A DNA stretch of 64,000 nucleotides from Artocarpus heterophyllus (Eukaryota; Streptophyta; Magnoliopsida; Rosales; Moraceae): positions 20,731,460 to 20,795,459 of the forward strand of contig CM046341.1 in the NCBI GenBank assembly GCA_025403435.1, in the 5' to 3' direction. Shown here one piece after another: positions 1 through 9,179 of this stretch. The notes under the pieces were generated by a model. That model had not been told where the DNA came from, made no database searches, and was given only the letters and a program-made list of their open reading frames with translations. A program made the translations under genes and the position numbers. Numbering within the stretch: the stretch's first letter is position 1; each line of letters starts with the position of its first letter.

Positions 1-136
1 TACTTATCATACATTCAACAAATATGAACGTAAAGAGGACAATATTTGGTATATATAAATGAATAAATTCTTTATTGATAAAAATGTCTCCAAAAACGTA
101 TTACCTTTTTACTCCTTAGAGCATACATGTCTAACA
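1..136 (-). repeat. 3' LTR of Copia A, partial (cut by window edge)
   Basis: Matches 15810-15945 with about two mismatches. Its end at 136 (tctaaca) is the complement of the LTR start TGTTAGACATG seen in the sister copies. A purine-rich tract, complement of atctcccacttgc at 137-149, lies beside it and is the polypurine tract that primes plus-strand synthesis. Confidence 0.9.
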
Positions 137-150
137 ATCTCCCACTTGCA

Positions 151-960
151 CTAAGTGAGTAAATACTGCAAATTTCGCATCCCCATAGCTTTCACATGCC
201 TCTTGAAGACTCTCCCAGTAAGTGTCTTCGTAAATGGATCAGCCAAATTGTCCTCTGACGCGATCTTGCACACCGTGACATGCCCGCTCTCAACGAAGTC
301 TTTTATCACATGATACTTCCGATCAATATGCTTACTCTTCTTGTGAAATCTTGGTTCCTTAGCATTAGCTACCGCCGCACTGTTATCACAGTACAGTGAT
401 ACTGCCTTATCCATACCAGGAACTACCTCAAGATCCCCAAGGAACTTGCGGAGCCACACTACTTCTTTCGAAGCATCACTAGCCGCCACATACTCGGCCT
501 CCATCGTTGAATCCGAAGTGCAATCTTGCTTCGCACTTCTCCAACTGATAGCACCGCCACCTAGAGTAAACACAAACCCCGAAGTCGATTTCCTAGAATC
601 CAGGCAGGATTGAAAATCCGAATCAGTGTATCCTAGAGGAGTTAAATCCTCACCCGAATACACAAGCATATACCCTCGAGTCCTTCTCAGGTACTTGAAA
701 ATATACTTTACCGCAACCCAATGGTTTGGTCCTAGATCCGCCTGAAATCGACTCACAATCCCGACCGCATAGCTAATATCCGGTCGAGTGCAAAGCATGT
801 CATACATGAGACTACCCACTGCAGAAGCATAAGCTACCTTCTTCATGTATTCTTTTTCTTCATAAGACTTTGGAGAGTCTTTCTTAGAATGAGTAATTCC
901 AGACCTAGATGGTTGCCCACCTTTCTTGGAATCCTGCATTGCAAACCTCCTGAGAATTTT
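151..960 (-). pseudogene. Copia A pol: end of RT and RNase H
   Basis: Last part of the Copia A polyprotein. It reads continuously through the RT-RNase H connection and the RNase H domain, including the motifs DSDFQSCLDSRKSTSGF, TMEAEYVA and YCDNSAAV typical of copia RNase H, and stops just before the polypurine tract. The frame enters from 9180 upward, where the RT breaks off at the residues AGYID; the join is interrupted by the insertion at 966-9174. This section has no internal stop, but the whole polyprotein is broken elsewhere, so I call it a pseudogene. Confidence 0.9.
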
Positions 961-965
961 ATCTA
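961..965. repeat. Target site duplication, left copy (atcta)
   Basis: The 5 bp immediately before the LTR terminus TGTGACACCC are repeated at 9175-9179, immediately after the right LTR. Five-bp duplications are usual for LTR-retrotransposon integrases. Confidence 0.93.
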
Positions 966-2941
966 TGTGACACCCGTTATTCTCCTAACGGGTATTGAGG
1001 TAATTAAATTAATTTTTAATGTATAAAAAAAAAATTGCTTCATTTAAATTTATTTTATAATATTTATTTTTATCTATTTTTAAATTTTCTAAAATTCTCC
1101 TATATTTATTTAGTATGATTACTAAAAAGCCTTAGAACTTCTAATAAATCTCAAAAATGTCATATTGGCATTATATGTGTTAAAGTCTTTAGATGAGACA
1201 TAAGGATATCTTTTCCAACTACTCTTGACCCTCATTTTCTTTATTTCCTCCGTGACATGCTTCAACATGTCTCCTCTATAATTGTTTCCATCACTTCTCT
1301 TCAAAGACTTCATCTTTTCTTCCTTTCTCTTCCACGGTTCCCACACTCTTCTTCTCATTTCTTTGCTGAAGCAAAATACTTAGAGAACTTCTTCAAGGCA
1401 GCCATAAAAATCAGCCACCATCACCTCCATTTGAGCAAGAATTTCAGTCATACCGAACTAAAGGAACCTGTTTTGAAGCCATTTCAAGCTTCCAACTAAC
1501 CATAATCCGAGGTTAGAAATCTTATGAACAAATTTAGTCTTTCATTTATAAATTTTCTTTTATACTAAAGGATTATTCAAATTTGCGTTCTTAAACCTAA
1601 GTATATGTTTGTTGCTATTTTGGAGCATATGTATGAAGTCTAAGTGTATATGCCCTAGACAGAAAATTTATATTGTTAAGCTTTATAATACCTCTATGGG
1701 CAGTGGTTATTTCTTGAAATTCTAAGATTAAATTAAAATAAATTTTATGAATGTAGTTGTATGTTGTGCTTTAGTTTTAATTATCCTTATGCACGCCTTA
1801 GGATCAAGGGAGTATGGAGCTAACGTTAATTGATTCCAGGATTAAGAGACTGTTGATAAGCTTAAAAGGTAGGGATTCTATTACTCATCTTTTGTGAGGT
1901 TTTTATAGAATTAAAATTGATTGTTTTGCCGCAACATATATATATCTATGTTGAACTGATATTATATGATTATCACATATGAAACTATGACATGGACTCG
2001 TCTTGTATTGTACGGCGAGGAACATAATGAATTGACACATGTTATAAATTGAGAAGCATGGTTAGGAAAACTAACTCTATTGATAATGATTCAATATAGA
2101 GAAATTGTGAGACATGAAGAGGGCGACGGTTACGTCCTTGGGCATGAATACCCTAAAAGGTAAAGTAGGGGGAAGGCGATGACGCTTCCTTGGGTTGAAA
2201 GTCCCAGAACACACTGTACAGGAATCGATTTGGTGAGGACTCGGGGCTTGATGTCCCCTCACCGGAACACCCTTGGAATGTTTATAGGGTGATCAAGTGC
2301 GCCCATTTGGGTTTCGATGAGTTGAGTGATACTCAATTTAACATGGATACCTAGGAACAATGATGATTGTTAATATTTGTATAAATGTGTAATTATGACA
2401 CTTGGTAATGATTAACTACGGTATCCATAAGATGTGATCATAATAAACCTCATAATCTGGAATATGATGTAACTTATTAACCATGCAGGTTTTAATGTGG
2501 TAATGATAAAAATCTAAAGGTGAGTAATGGCTTTCTCTACTGAGCATAGTGTCGCTCATTCCCTTATGTTTATATCTTTTCAGGACTCACTAAGTGTGAG
2601 GTGGCTACGAGAAATATAGTTGAGGAAGCGATGTAACTATATTACATTGGGACTGCTCAATTGTAAAGAATGTTCTTCATGATAATGTAAGCATCAATTG
2701 TTACTTTCTGTGACTGTAATTATAATGTGTTGAGGGTTAAAATGATGATGACAACAGTTTATATTATTAAATTTAAGGTGCTACATCAAAACTGTGGTTT
2801 ATTTGTCGTTTATATTTTTATTTTTGAGTTGAGAGTTTTCATTTAAGTCCCGGGCAAATTTTATTTTTAAGGTTTTACTTTTATTATTTATTTTTATTTT
2901 ATCTCATTAAAAACTGTTAACCCCCATATAGGGGCGTTACA
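966..2941 (+). repeat. 5' LTR of the LOG-carrying element (1976 bp)
   Basis: Direct repeat of 7201-9174. By eye the two differ by a g/a substitution near 1021 versus 7255, a c/a substitution near 1249 versus 7483, and a 2-bp difference in an AT run near 1935 versus 8166. It starts TGTGACACCC and ends GCGTTACA. Small ORFs inside it occur identically in the other LTR and are not treated as genes. Confidence 0.95.
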
Positions 2942-2948
2942 GAATTTT

Positions 2949-2960
2949 TGGTATCAGAGC
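2949..2960 (+). other. Primer-binding site (tRNA-iMet type)
   Basis: TGGTATCAGAGC, 7 bp after the 5' LTR end, is complementary to the 3' end of plant initiator methionine tRNA, the primer used by most plant LTR retrotransposons. It fixes the plus orientation of the element. Confidence 0.9.
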
Positions 2961-4429
2961 CTAGGTTCGGTTAACCTAGGGAGTGTAGCACCACTTTAAA
3001 AAATATATTTTTGAGATGGTTTTGAAGCTGAATTTTCATTGTCATCATCAAAATGAACCTTCACATTGATTTATACAGTCTAGAAGGATGTAACATGGAA
3101 AGGCCATAGAATGAAAATATCAATAGTTATATGAGTACAATAATTATATAGAAGGAAAGTATTAATAGTTATGAGGGAATGATAATCATATGAAATGAGT
3201 TTATAAGTAGAATGCTTATGAGAGATTCGTATAATATTAGGATCTATAAGCATATTTAATTCGTATAAACGATGAGAAATTCGTATAGATACGAGGATTT
3301 AAGAGCCTTTTATCTCGTGAAAAACAATAAGAAATATAAGGCTTGATTTATTGATTTTAAAGTTTGACATAGATATGCCAAATTTTTCGTAATTGATTCA
3401 AACCTAAGTAATGATTATGTGTGGATTCGATGGAGCACATAAGTGTCAATATCTTTTCTTGAAAGTTCTATTTATTTGAGGAATATGATATAAGTTGGGA
3501 ATCATGGTATTGAATTTTGAGAGAGATAAATGTTAGACTTTTGGTCTGTTGAGACTGTGTAAAGTCTAGAATGCATGAATCTCAAAATTGGAATATTTTG
3601 TTACGTACATTGTATTTAAGTGTATCAGTGAATCTTTTGGTTACCTAAGGTTTTGTTATATGAGGAAATTATATATTGTATGAGTAGAATTGTGGGGATT
3701 GTAGATGTTCTTAAGTAGTAACATCAAGTGTCTTTGTTCGTTGATATGGTCTACGTTGAAAGACGTAAATCGTATTGATTTCAAGGTTAGTCACATTCTA
3801 AACCCTTGGTAGCAATGATGATGAATCCATTGATAGATGTTAAGTATTATGAATAACATATGGGTGTATGTATTGTTCAATAAGGTTTTGATTAAAACAA
3901 AATTATTCGAGTTGCTGGAAGATTATGTTGTTATGAAATGATTTTAAATATCATTCAGGAAGATCCTTGTTGTCGTTAAATTAGATTTGTTGTTCATAAT
4001 TAACTTTATCTATAGTGGGCTTTGAATTGGGTTTAAGATTCATACGAATTGGTTTTCAATTTTATGTTTGTTATTTAACTTGTTCTAAATGTGTTAAGGC
4101 CCGAAACAACCTGACCATTTTCAACTTAGAACATTTGGGCCTAGTTCAAATCTTAAATCAGTTTGATTCACACTGTCTCTCCCACGTGGTCTCTATACGT
4201 GTCATATACAGTGGTTTAATTATTGTTTACATATACGTTTACTGTGCGTATGACCTTATTTCTCCGAGTTCACTTTTTCTCTCTTAATTTGTTATTTTCT
4301 CTCTAAATCGCAAATCCACTTCTTTTTCATTAGAAATTCTTCTTTTTCTCTAAAAGAAGAAGGAATTCTAGGATTCTGCAATTTACTATCTTAATTTTTT
4401 CTTTCTATTTACTCTTCTTTCATCTCATC
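2961..4429 (+). other. Leader/spacer before the first cargo ORF; no coding seen
   Basis: About 1.47 kb of AT-rich DNA between the primer-binding site and the first cargo ORF. No gag or other retroelement domain can be read in any frame. A gag would normally begin here in an autonomous chromovirus. Its last 250 bp look like a plant promoter and leader (see 4182-4429). Confidence 0.7.
4182..4203 (+). promoter_or_regulatory. G-box (CCACGTGG) and adjacent ABRE-like ACGTGTC
   Basis: The palindromic G-box CCACGTGG is at 4182-4189 and ACGTGTC at 4197-4203, about 230-250 bp before the ATG of the first cargo ORF. Paired ACGT-core elements are bound by plant bZIP/bHLH factors and are typical of ABA- or light-responsive promoters. 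A pyrimidine-rich stretch resembling a plant 5' untranslated leader follows at about 4259-4429. I see no convincing TATA box, so an internal promoter is an inference. Confidence 0.45.
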
Positions 4430-4843
4430 ATGGACCCAAAGTACCAACACCTGAGAAAGTATTTCCCATCACTCTCCCAAAAGATTCTTAGAAAGAAATA
4501 CAAGGCTAGAATTACTCGGTTGTGGATTCTTATGCGTTTTGGTATCCCTTGTGATGTGAGAATGTTAATAGAGGGGAAAATCCGTCCGAGTGACTTTAGT
4601 CAAGATGTCGGTTTACCAGGAACAGGTACCAGTCGTAGTGCAATGAAAAGAAGAGCTCGTGCCATCGTGGTCACTTGTAACAAATGTGGAAGACAAAATT
4701 GTAACGGTAAATGTACTTCACCTGGTTATATGTCTACGAATAGAGAGGATAAAATAAGGTTTTGTAGGGATGGACTTTCAAAGGAGAACTTGGATAGCAT
4801 CCATCCTCCTCTCCACGGTCACCCTAGTGGATATGTTCAATGA
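4430..4843 (+). CDS. Unrecognised 137-residue basic protein with a Cys cluster, cargo of the LTR element
   Basis: Open frame from ATG 4430, preceded by a pyrimidine-rich leader, to TGA. I do not recognise the family. The N-terminal half is rich in Lys and Arg, with a very basic stretch at residues 19-31. At residues 83-95 there is a C-x2-C-x4-C-x3-C cluster (CNKCGRQNCNGKC), close in spacing to the CCHC zinc knuckle of retroviral nucleocapsids but with Cys where His is expected. There is no signal peptide or membrane segment. It occupies the place where gag would start, so a shrunken nucleocapsid-like packaging protein is one possibility; a second captured host gene is another. It might also be an upstream exon. 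The intact frame in a young element argues that it is not random. Confidence 0.5.
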   Translation: MDPKYQHLRKYFPSLSQKILRKKYKARITRLWILMRFGIPCDVRMLIEGKIRPSDFSQDVGLPGTGTSRSAMKRRARAIVVTCNKCGRQNCNGKCTSPGYMSTNREDKIRFCRDGLSKENLDSIHPPLHGHPSGYVQ

Positions 4844-5594
4844 GCTATTTTTAAACTCTGGCCTAAATTTTATACAGAAAGACAACGCCTCAGGAATATG
4901 GTATTTCTAGATCCTGTTTGCCAAGCCATAAGAAAACTGGATGGGAAATAAGTCATCGCTCTATAAAGGTTATTTAGTCTTTACTTATTTGAAGCAGTTT
5001 TAGCTGATGTTCAACAGTTTGTGTTTTTCTTTTACTCAGAATATTTGCTTTTGTGTTTGAAATAATTGTGATTATTAGATTGATACAGTAAGTGTTAATA
5101 TCTTATTTAATTTATGATTTTCTTAAATATATATATAATAAAATATATTATCTTATCAGACACGTTACATACGGTACAGTAATATGTTTGAATTTTGAAA
5201 AGCTTATCCAGATATTTCAAGATTTGTGTCTCAAATTTCAAAAGTTCTACAGTATTTGTCGTTTATATTAAATTTCTAGACTTGGTGTATATTTGTCAAA
5301 AAGTCTACAGTTGTGTCATGAGGGTCTTCTGTCAAATTGTTCTCAATTGTCAAAAGTTATACAATTAGAGTCTAATCTTTTTCAAAAAGTGAATCAGATT
5401 TTCTGTAAACTATCAATCACCTTATCTTACTTTCTTATCCGCACAAGATTTTGTTTAAATCTTTGGATTACCTTTTCATTACCTACTCGTCTATCTCTTT
5501 AGCCCTTTTTGTATATTTCTCATCTTTAAAAACTCATGTAGAACCCGAAGTCTAAGTGGAGCAGACATTAAGCAACCACTTCTATAAACCAAAT
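4844..5594 (+). other. Spacer between the two cargo ORFs
   Basis: About 750 bp of AT-rich sequence with stops in every frame. A short open stretch at 5293-5502 has no similarity I recognise. An in-frame stop at 5553-5555 separates the LOG-like frame from anything upstream, so the two cargo ORFs are not fused unless by splicing. Confidence 0.6.
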
Positions 5595-6245
5595 ATGTCT
5601 ACCTCCCAGTCCACGAAGAAAATAAAGAATGTCTGTGTCTTTTGTGGTTCCAGCCTTGGAAAAGATAAAGCTTATTTAGAAGCTGCAAATCACTTAGGGC
5701 AAGTCCTAGCACGCAAGAAGATTAACATAATCTATGGGGGTGGTAGTATAAAAATGATGGTAAATATGGCACTAGCAGCTAGGTCTAGCGACGCTACTGA
5801 TGTAAGAATTTGGCCTCATATTCCAGTTGAAGGAAACCTTTGTAAGGAAGCCATAGGTAAGGGAGAAGGAGTCAGGAGTATCCCTAAAAATTTTAAAGAC
5901 ATAATCTATAATTCCGATGCTTTTATAGCATTACCTGGTGGTCTAGGTACTCTTGAGGAAATATTTATAGTTGCTTGTGGGCAATTGTTGGGCTTTTATT
6001 CCAAACCTTTGGGTCTGCTGAACGTAAAGGGTTTTTATGACGGTCTTTTGAAATTTCTAGATTACGCTGTGGAAGAAAACATCACTACAGAATCGGAGAG
6101 ACAAATCTTTGTTACTGCTTCAACAGCTGAGGAATTGATAGATAAAATGCAAATCATACATCCAGAATCCGACACTGCAACATCCAAGCTTGAATGGGAA
6201 AGGGAAAGCCGGGAGCGGCCAATTGATTTGAATCTCCATCTGTAA
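5595..6245 (+). CDS. LOG-like protein (cytokinin riboside 5'-monophosphate phosphoribohydrolase family), captured cargo
   Basis: 216 residues, the usual length of plant LONELY GUY proteins, which release active cytokinin bases from their riboside monophosphates in the cytosol. The Rossmann-like core is clear: VCVFCGSS at residues 13-20, IIYGGGS at 45-51, SDAFIALPGGLGTLEE at 107-122, KPLGLLNVKGFYDGLL at 137-152. The PGGxGTxxE signature is intact. The QRK segment that supplies the catalytic Arg in LOGs (about 15 residues before PGG) reads PKNFK here, and the GLMG of the nucleotide loop reads KMMV, so enzyme activity is doubtful. The tail DLNLHL resembles the ends of some divergent LOG-like paralogues. 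Host LOG genes have several introns; this copy has none, so it derives from a spliced transcript. I chose ATG 5595, since an in-frame stop lies at 5553-5555 with no ATG between. Confidence 0.88.
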   Translation: MSTSQSTKKIKNVCVFCGSSLGKDKAYLEAANHLGQVLARKKINIIYGGGSIKMMVNMALAARSSDATDVRIWPHIPVEGNLCKEAIGKGEGVRSIPKNFKDIIYNSDAFIALPGGLGTLEEIFIVACGQLLGFYSKPLGLLNVKGFYDGLLKFLDYAVEENITTESERQIFVTASTAEELIDKMQIIHPESDTATSKLEWERESRERPIDLNLHL

Positions 6246-7186
6246 TCTTTTTGTTTTATCTTTGGCATGTAGGCATGTGTGTCCGTATTTCGTGTGTTAC
6301 GAATAACCGTTTGCCTTGTATTCTGTGTTTCTTGTGGTACGTCGTTGTTAAATCTTTTAGATTCATTGAGCCTAATGCCGGGATGGCTGGATACGGAGTA
6401 CTTGATGCTCTCGAAACGCATCCTTCTTAAGGTCCGATATTTTGTTTATCGATGTTTTTGTATCCTATAAGCATGCATGATATGGATAGCTGGTATACGG
6501 AGTGCCTTGTACTCTCGAAACGTATCCGTATCATGTTTGTAATGTGTAATATTCTGTTAATATTATGTGGAAGTACCAGAGTCAGTTATGGGGATATTCC
6601 ATATGAAATATGAGTATATTATTTGGGTTGAATGTTTGTGTCATGGGGATAGCTGTTTAATGAAAAATATGTCGGGTTTGTCTGCAACTCTGAGATTCCG
6701 TTTAATATCTCTATGAATAAGTTTAATGTATGGTTTTGAATATAAGTGTTTGTGATATATGTTTTATGATTATGTTTTAGTTTATTAGTTGAGGTATGAA
6801 ATCAAATATATTTGACTTTTCCTTACTCAAAAAGGAAAAGGAACCTAAAGATGAAGTATATAAAATTTCTCTGGCAATCTCCTTAAATGTGATTGTAAAT
6901 CACAGTCCATGGACAATGAAGGACCGGAATCATGATATGGTCAATATGTATGCCTGATCAGATTCTTAGACTATTATACGGTGTTATAAGTTGAAACTTG
7001 TCAGAAATACTCTTATTGAGGGATTTAGGAGTAAGATTTATTATGCAAGTAAATAAGTGGAAATACGATAACTTAAATTTGGAGGACAAACAACATTAAC
7101 GGTTTAGACTCAGAATTGGAATCATAGTGGAATCATAATTTTTACTAGTATTGCTAGAATTGAAATTTCGAGGACGAAATTTCTTT
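6246..7186 (+). other. 3' part of the internal region; repeated stem-forming motif
   Basis: No protein is recognisable. A roughly 40-bp motif occurs twice, at 6385-6423 and 6488-6527: each has GGATACGGAGT or TATACGGAGT, a short spacer, then CTCTCGAAACG and ATCC, so each can fold as an imperfect hairpin. The region ends in the chromovirus-type sequence before the polypurine tract. Confidence 0.6.
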
Positions 7187-7200
7187 AAGGGGGGTAGAGC
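7187..7200 (+). other. Polypurine tract of the LOG-carrying element
   Basis: aaggggggtagagc lies directly against the 3' LTR and is preceded by gaggacgaaattt, the arrangement seen in plant Tekay/Del chromoviruses. It primes plus-strand DNA synthesis. Confidence 0.85.
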
Positions 7201-9174
7201 TGTGACACCCGTTATTCTCCTAACGGGTATTGAGGTAATTAAATTAATTTTTAATATATAAAAAAAAAATTGCTTCATTTAAATTTATTTTATAATATTT
7301 ATTTTTATCTATTTTTAAATTTTCTAAAATTCTCCTATATTTATTTAGTATGATTACTAAAAAGCCTTAGAACTTCTAATAAATCTCAAAAATGTCATAT
7401 TGGCATTATATGTGTTAAAGTCTTTAGATGAGACATAAGGATATCTTTTCCAACTACTCTTGACCCTCATTTTCTTTATTTACTCCGTGACATGCTTCAA
7501 CATGTCTCCTCTATAATTGTTTCCATCACTTCTCTTCAAAGACTTCATCTTTTCTTCCTTTCTCTTCCACGGTTCCCACACTCTTCTTCTCATTTCTTTG
7601 CTGAAGCAAAATACTTAGAGAACTTCTTCAAGGCAGCCATAAAAATCAGCCACCATCACCTCCATTTGAGCAAGAATTTCAGTCATACCGAACTAAAGGA
7701 ACCTGTTTTGAAGCCATTTCAAGCTTCCAACTAACCATAATCCGAGGTTAGAAATCTTATGAACAAATTTAGTCTTTCATTTATAAATTTTCTTTTATAC
7801 TAAAGGATTATTCAAATTTGCGTTCTTAAACCTAAGTATATGTTTGTTGCTATTTTGGAGCATATGTATGAAGTCTAAGTGTATATGCCCTAGACAGAAA
7901 ATTTATATTGTTAAGCTTTATAATACCTCTATGGGCAGTGGTTATTTCTTGAAATTCTAAGATTAAATTAAAATAAATTTTATGAATGTAGTTGTATGTT
8001 GTGCTTTAGTTTTAATTATCCTTATGCACGCCTTAGGATCAAGGGAGTATGGAGCTAACGTTAATTGATTCCAGGATTAAGAGACTGTTGATAAGCTTAA
8101 AAGGTAGGGATTCTATTACTCATCTTTTGTGAGGTTTTTATAGAATTAAAATTGATTGTTTTGCCGCAATATATATATCTATGTTGAACTGATATTATAT
8201 GATTATCACATATGAAACTATGACATGGACTCGTCTTGTATTGTACGGCGAGGAACATAATGAATTGACACATGTTATAAATTGAGAAGCATGGTTAGGA
8301 AAACTAACTCTATTGATAATGATTCAATATAGAGAAATTGTGAGACATGAAGAGGGCGACGGTTACGTCCTTGGGCATGAATACCCTAAAAGGTAAAGTA
8401 GGGGGAAGGCGATGACGCTTCCTTGGGTTGAAAGTCCCAGAACACACTGTACAGGAATCGATTTGGTGAGGACTCGGGGCTTGATGTCCCCTCACCGGAA
8501 CACCCTTGGAATGTTTATAGGGTGATCAAGTGCGCCCATTTGGGTTTCGATGAGTTGAGTGATACTCAATTTAACATGGATACCTAGGAACAATGATGAT
8601 TGTTAATATTTGTATAAATGTGTAATTATGACACTTGGTAATGATTAACTACGGTATCCATAAGATGTGATCATAATAAACCTCATAATCTGGAATATGA
8701 TGTAACTTATTAACCATGCAGGTTTTAATGTGGTAATGATAAAAATCTAAAGGTGAGTAATGGCTTTCTCTACTGAGCATAGTGTCGCTCATTCCCTTAT
8801 GTTTATATCTTTTCAGGACTCACTAAGTGTGAGGTGGCTACGAGAAATATAGTTGAGGAAGCGATGTAACTATATTACATTGGGACTGCTCAATTGTAAA
8901 GAATGTTCTTCATGATAATGTAAGCATCAATTGTTACTTTCTGTGACTGTAATTATAATGTGTTGAGGGTTAAAATGATGATGACAACAGTTTATATTAT
9001 TAAATTTAAGGTGCTACATCAAAACTGTGGTTTATTTGTCGTTTATATTTTTATTTTTGAGTTGAGAGTTTTCATTTAAGTCCCGGGCAAATTTTATTTT
9101 TAAGGTTTTACTTTTATTATTTATTTTTATTTTATCTCATTAAAAACTGTTAACCCCCATATAGGGGCGTTACA
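7201..9174 (+). repeat. 3' LTR of the LOG-carrying element (1974 bp)
   Basis: Near-identical direct repeat of 966-2941, with two substitutions and a 2-bp length difference seen by eye. It is followed directly by the right copy of the target duplication at 9175-9179. Confidence 0.95.
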
Positions 9175-9179
9175 ATCTA
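9175..9179. repeat. Target site duplication, right copy (atcta)
   Basis: Matches 961-965. The Copia A reading frame resumes right after it, confirming that the element was inserted into Copia A. Confidence 0.93.

Larger units (their letters stand above)
966..9174 (+). mobile_element. Non-autonomous chromovirus-like LTR element carrying a LOG-like gene
   Basis: Complete LTR retrotransposon on the plus strand: 5' LTR 966-2941, primer-binding site 2949-2960, internal region 2942-7200, polypurine tract 7187-7200, 3' LTR 7201-9174. Both LTRs begin TGTGACACCC and end GCGTTACA. A 5-bp target duplication, atcta, is at 961-965 and 9175-9179. The 3' internal end (gaggacgaaattt, then a G-run tract) is the usual signature of plant Tekay/Del-type chromoviruses. 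The 4.26-kb interior has no recognisable gag, protease, RT or integrase; instead it carries two plus-strand ORFs, an unknown 137-residue protein and a LOG-like protein. It must have been mobilised by enzymes supplied in trans. Confidence 0.93.

Noticed and set aside
1257..1499. An 80-residue open frame in the LTR of the LOG-carrying element, repeated at 7492-7734
   Set aside because: Identical in both LTRs because the LTRs are identical, with no recognisable domain. It probably reflects LTR sequence, not a gene.
2949..2960. tRNA-like matches at the primer-binding sites
   Set aside because: Only 12 bases complementary to a tRNA 3' end are present. No cloverleaf surrounds them, so they are not tRNA genes.
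5556..5594. An earlier start for the LOG-like protein at a GTG (5556)
   Set aside because: Plants start at ATG. The first in-frame ATG after the stop at 5553-5555 is 5595, and it gives a normal LOG length and N-terminus.
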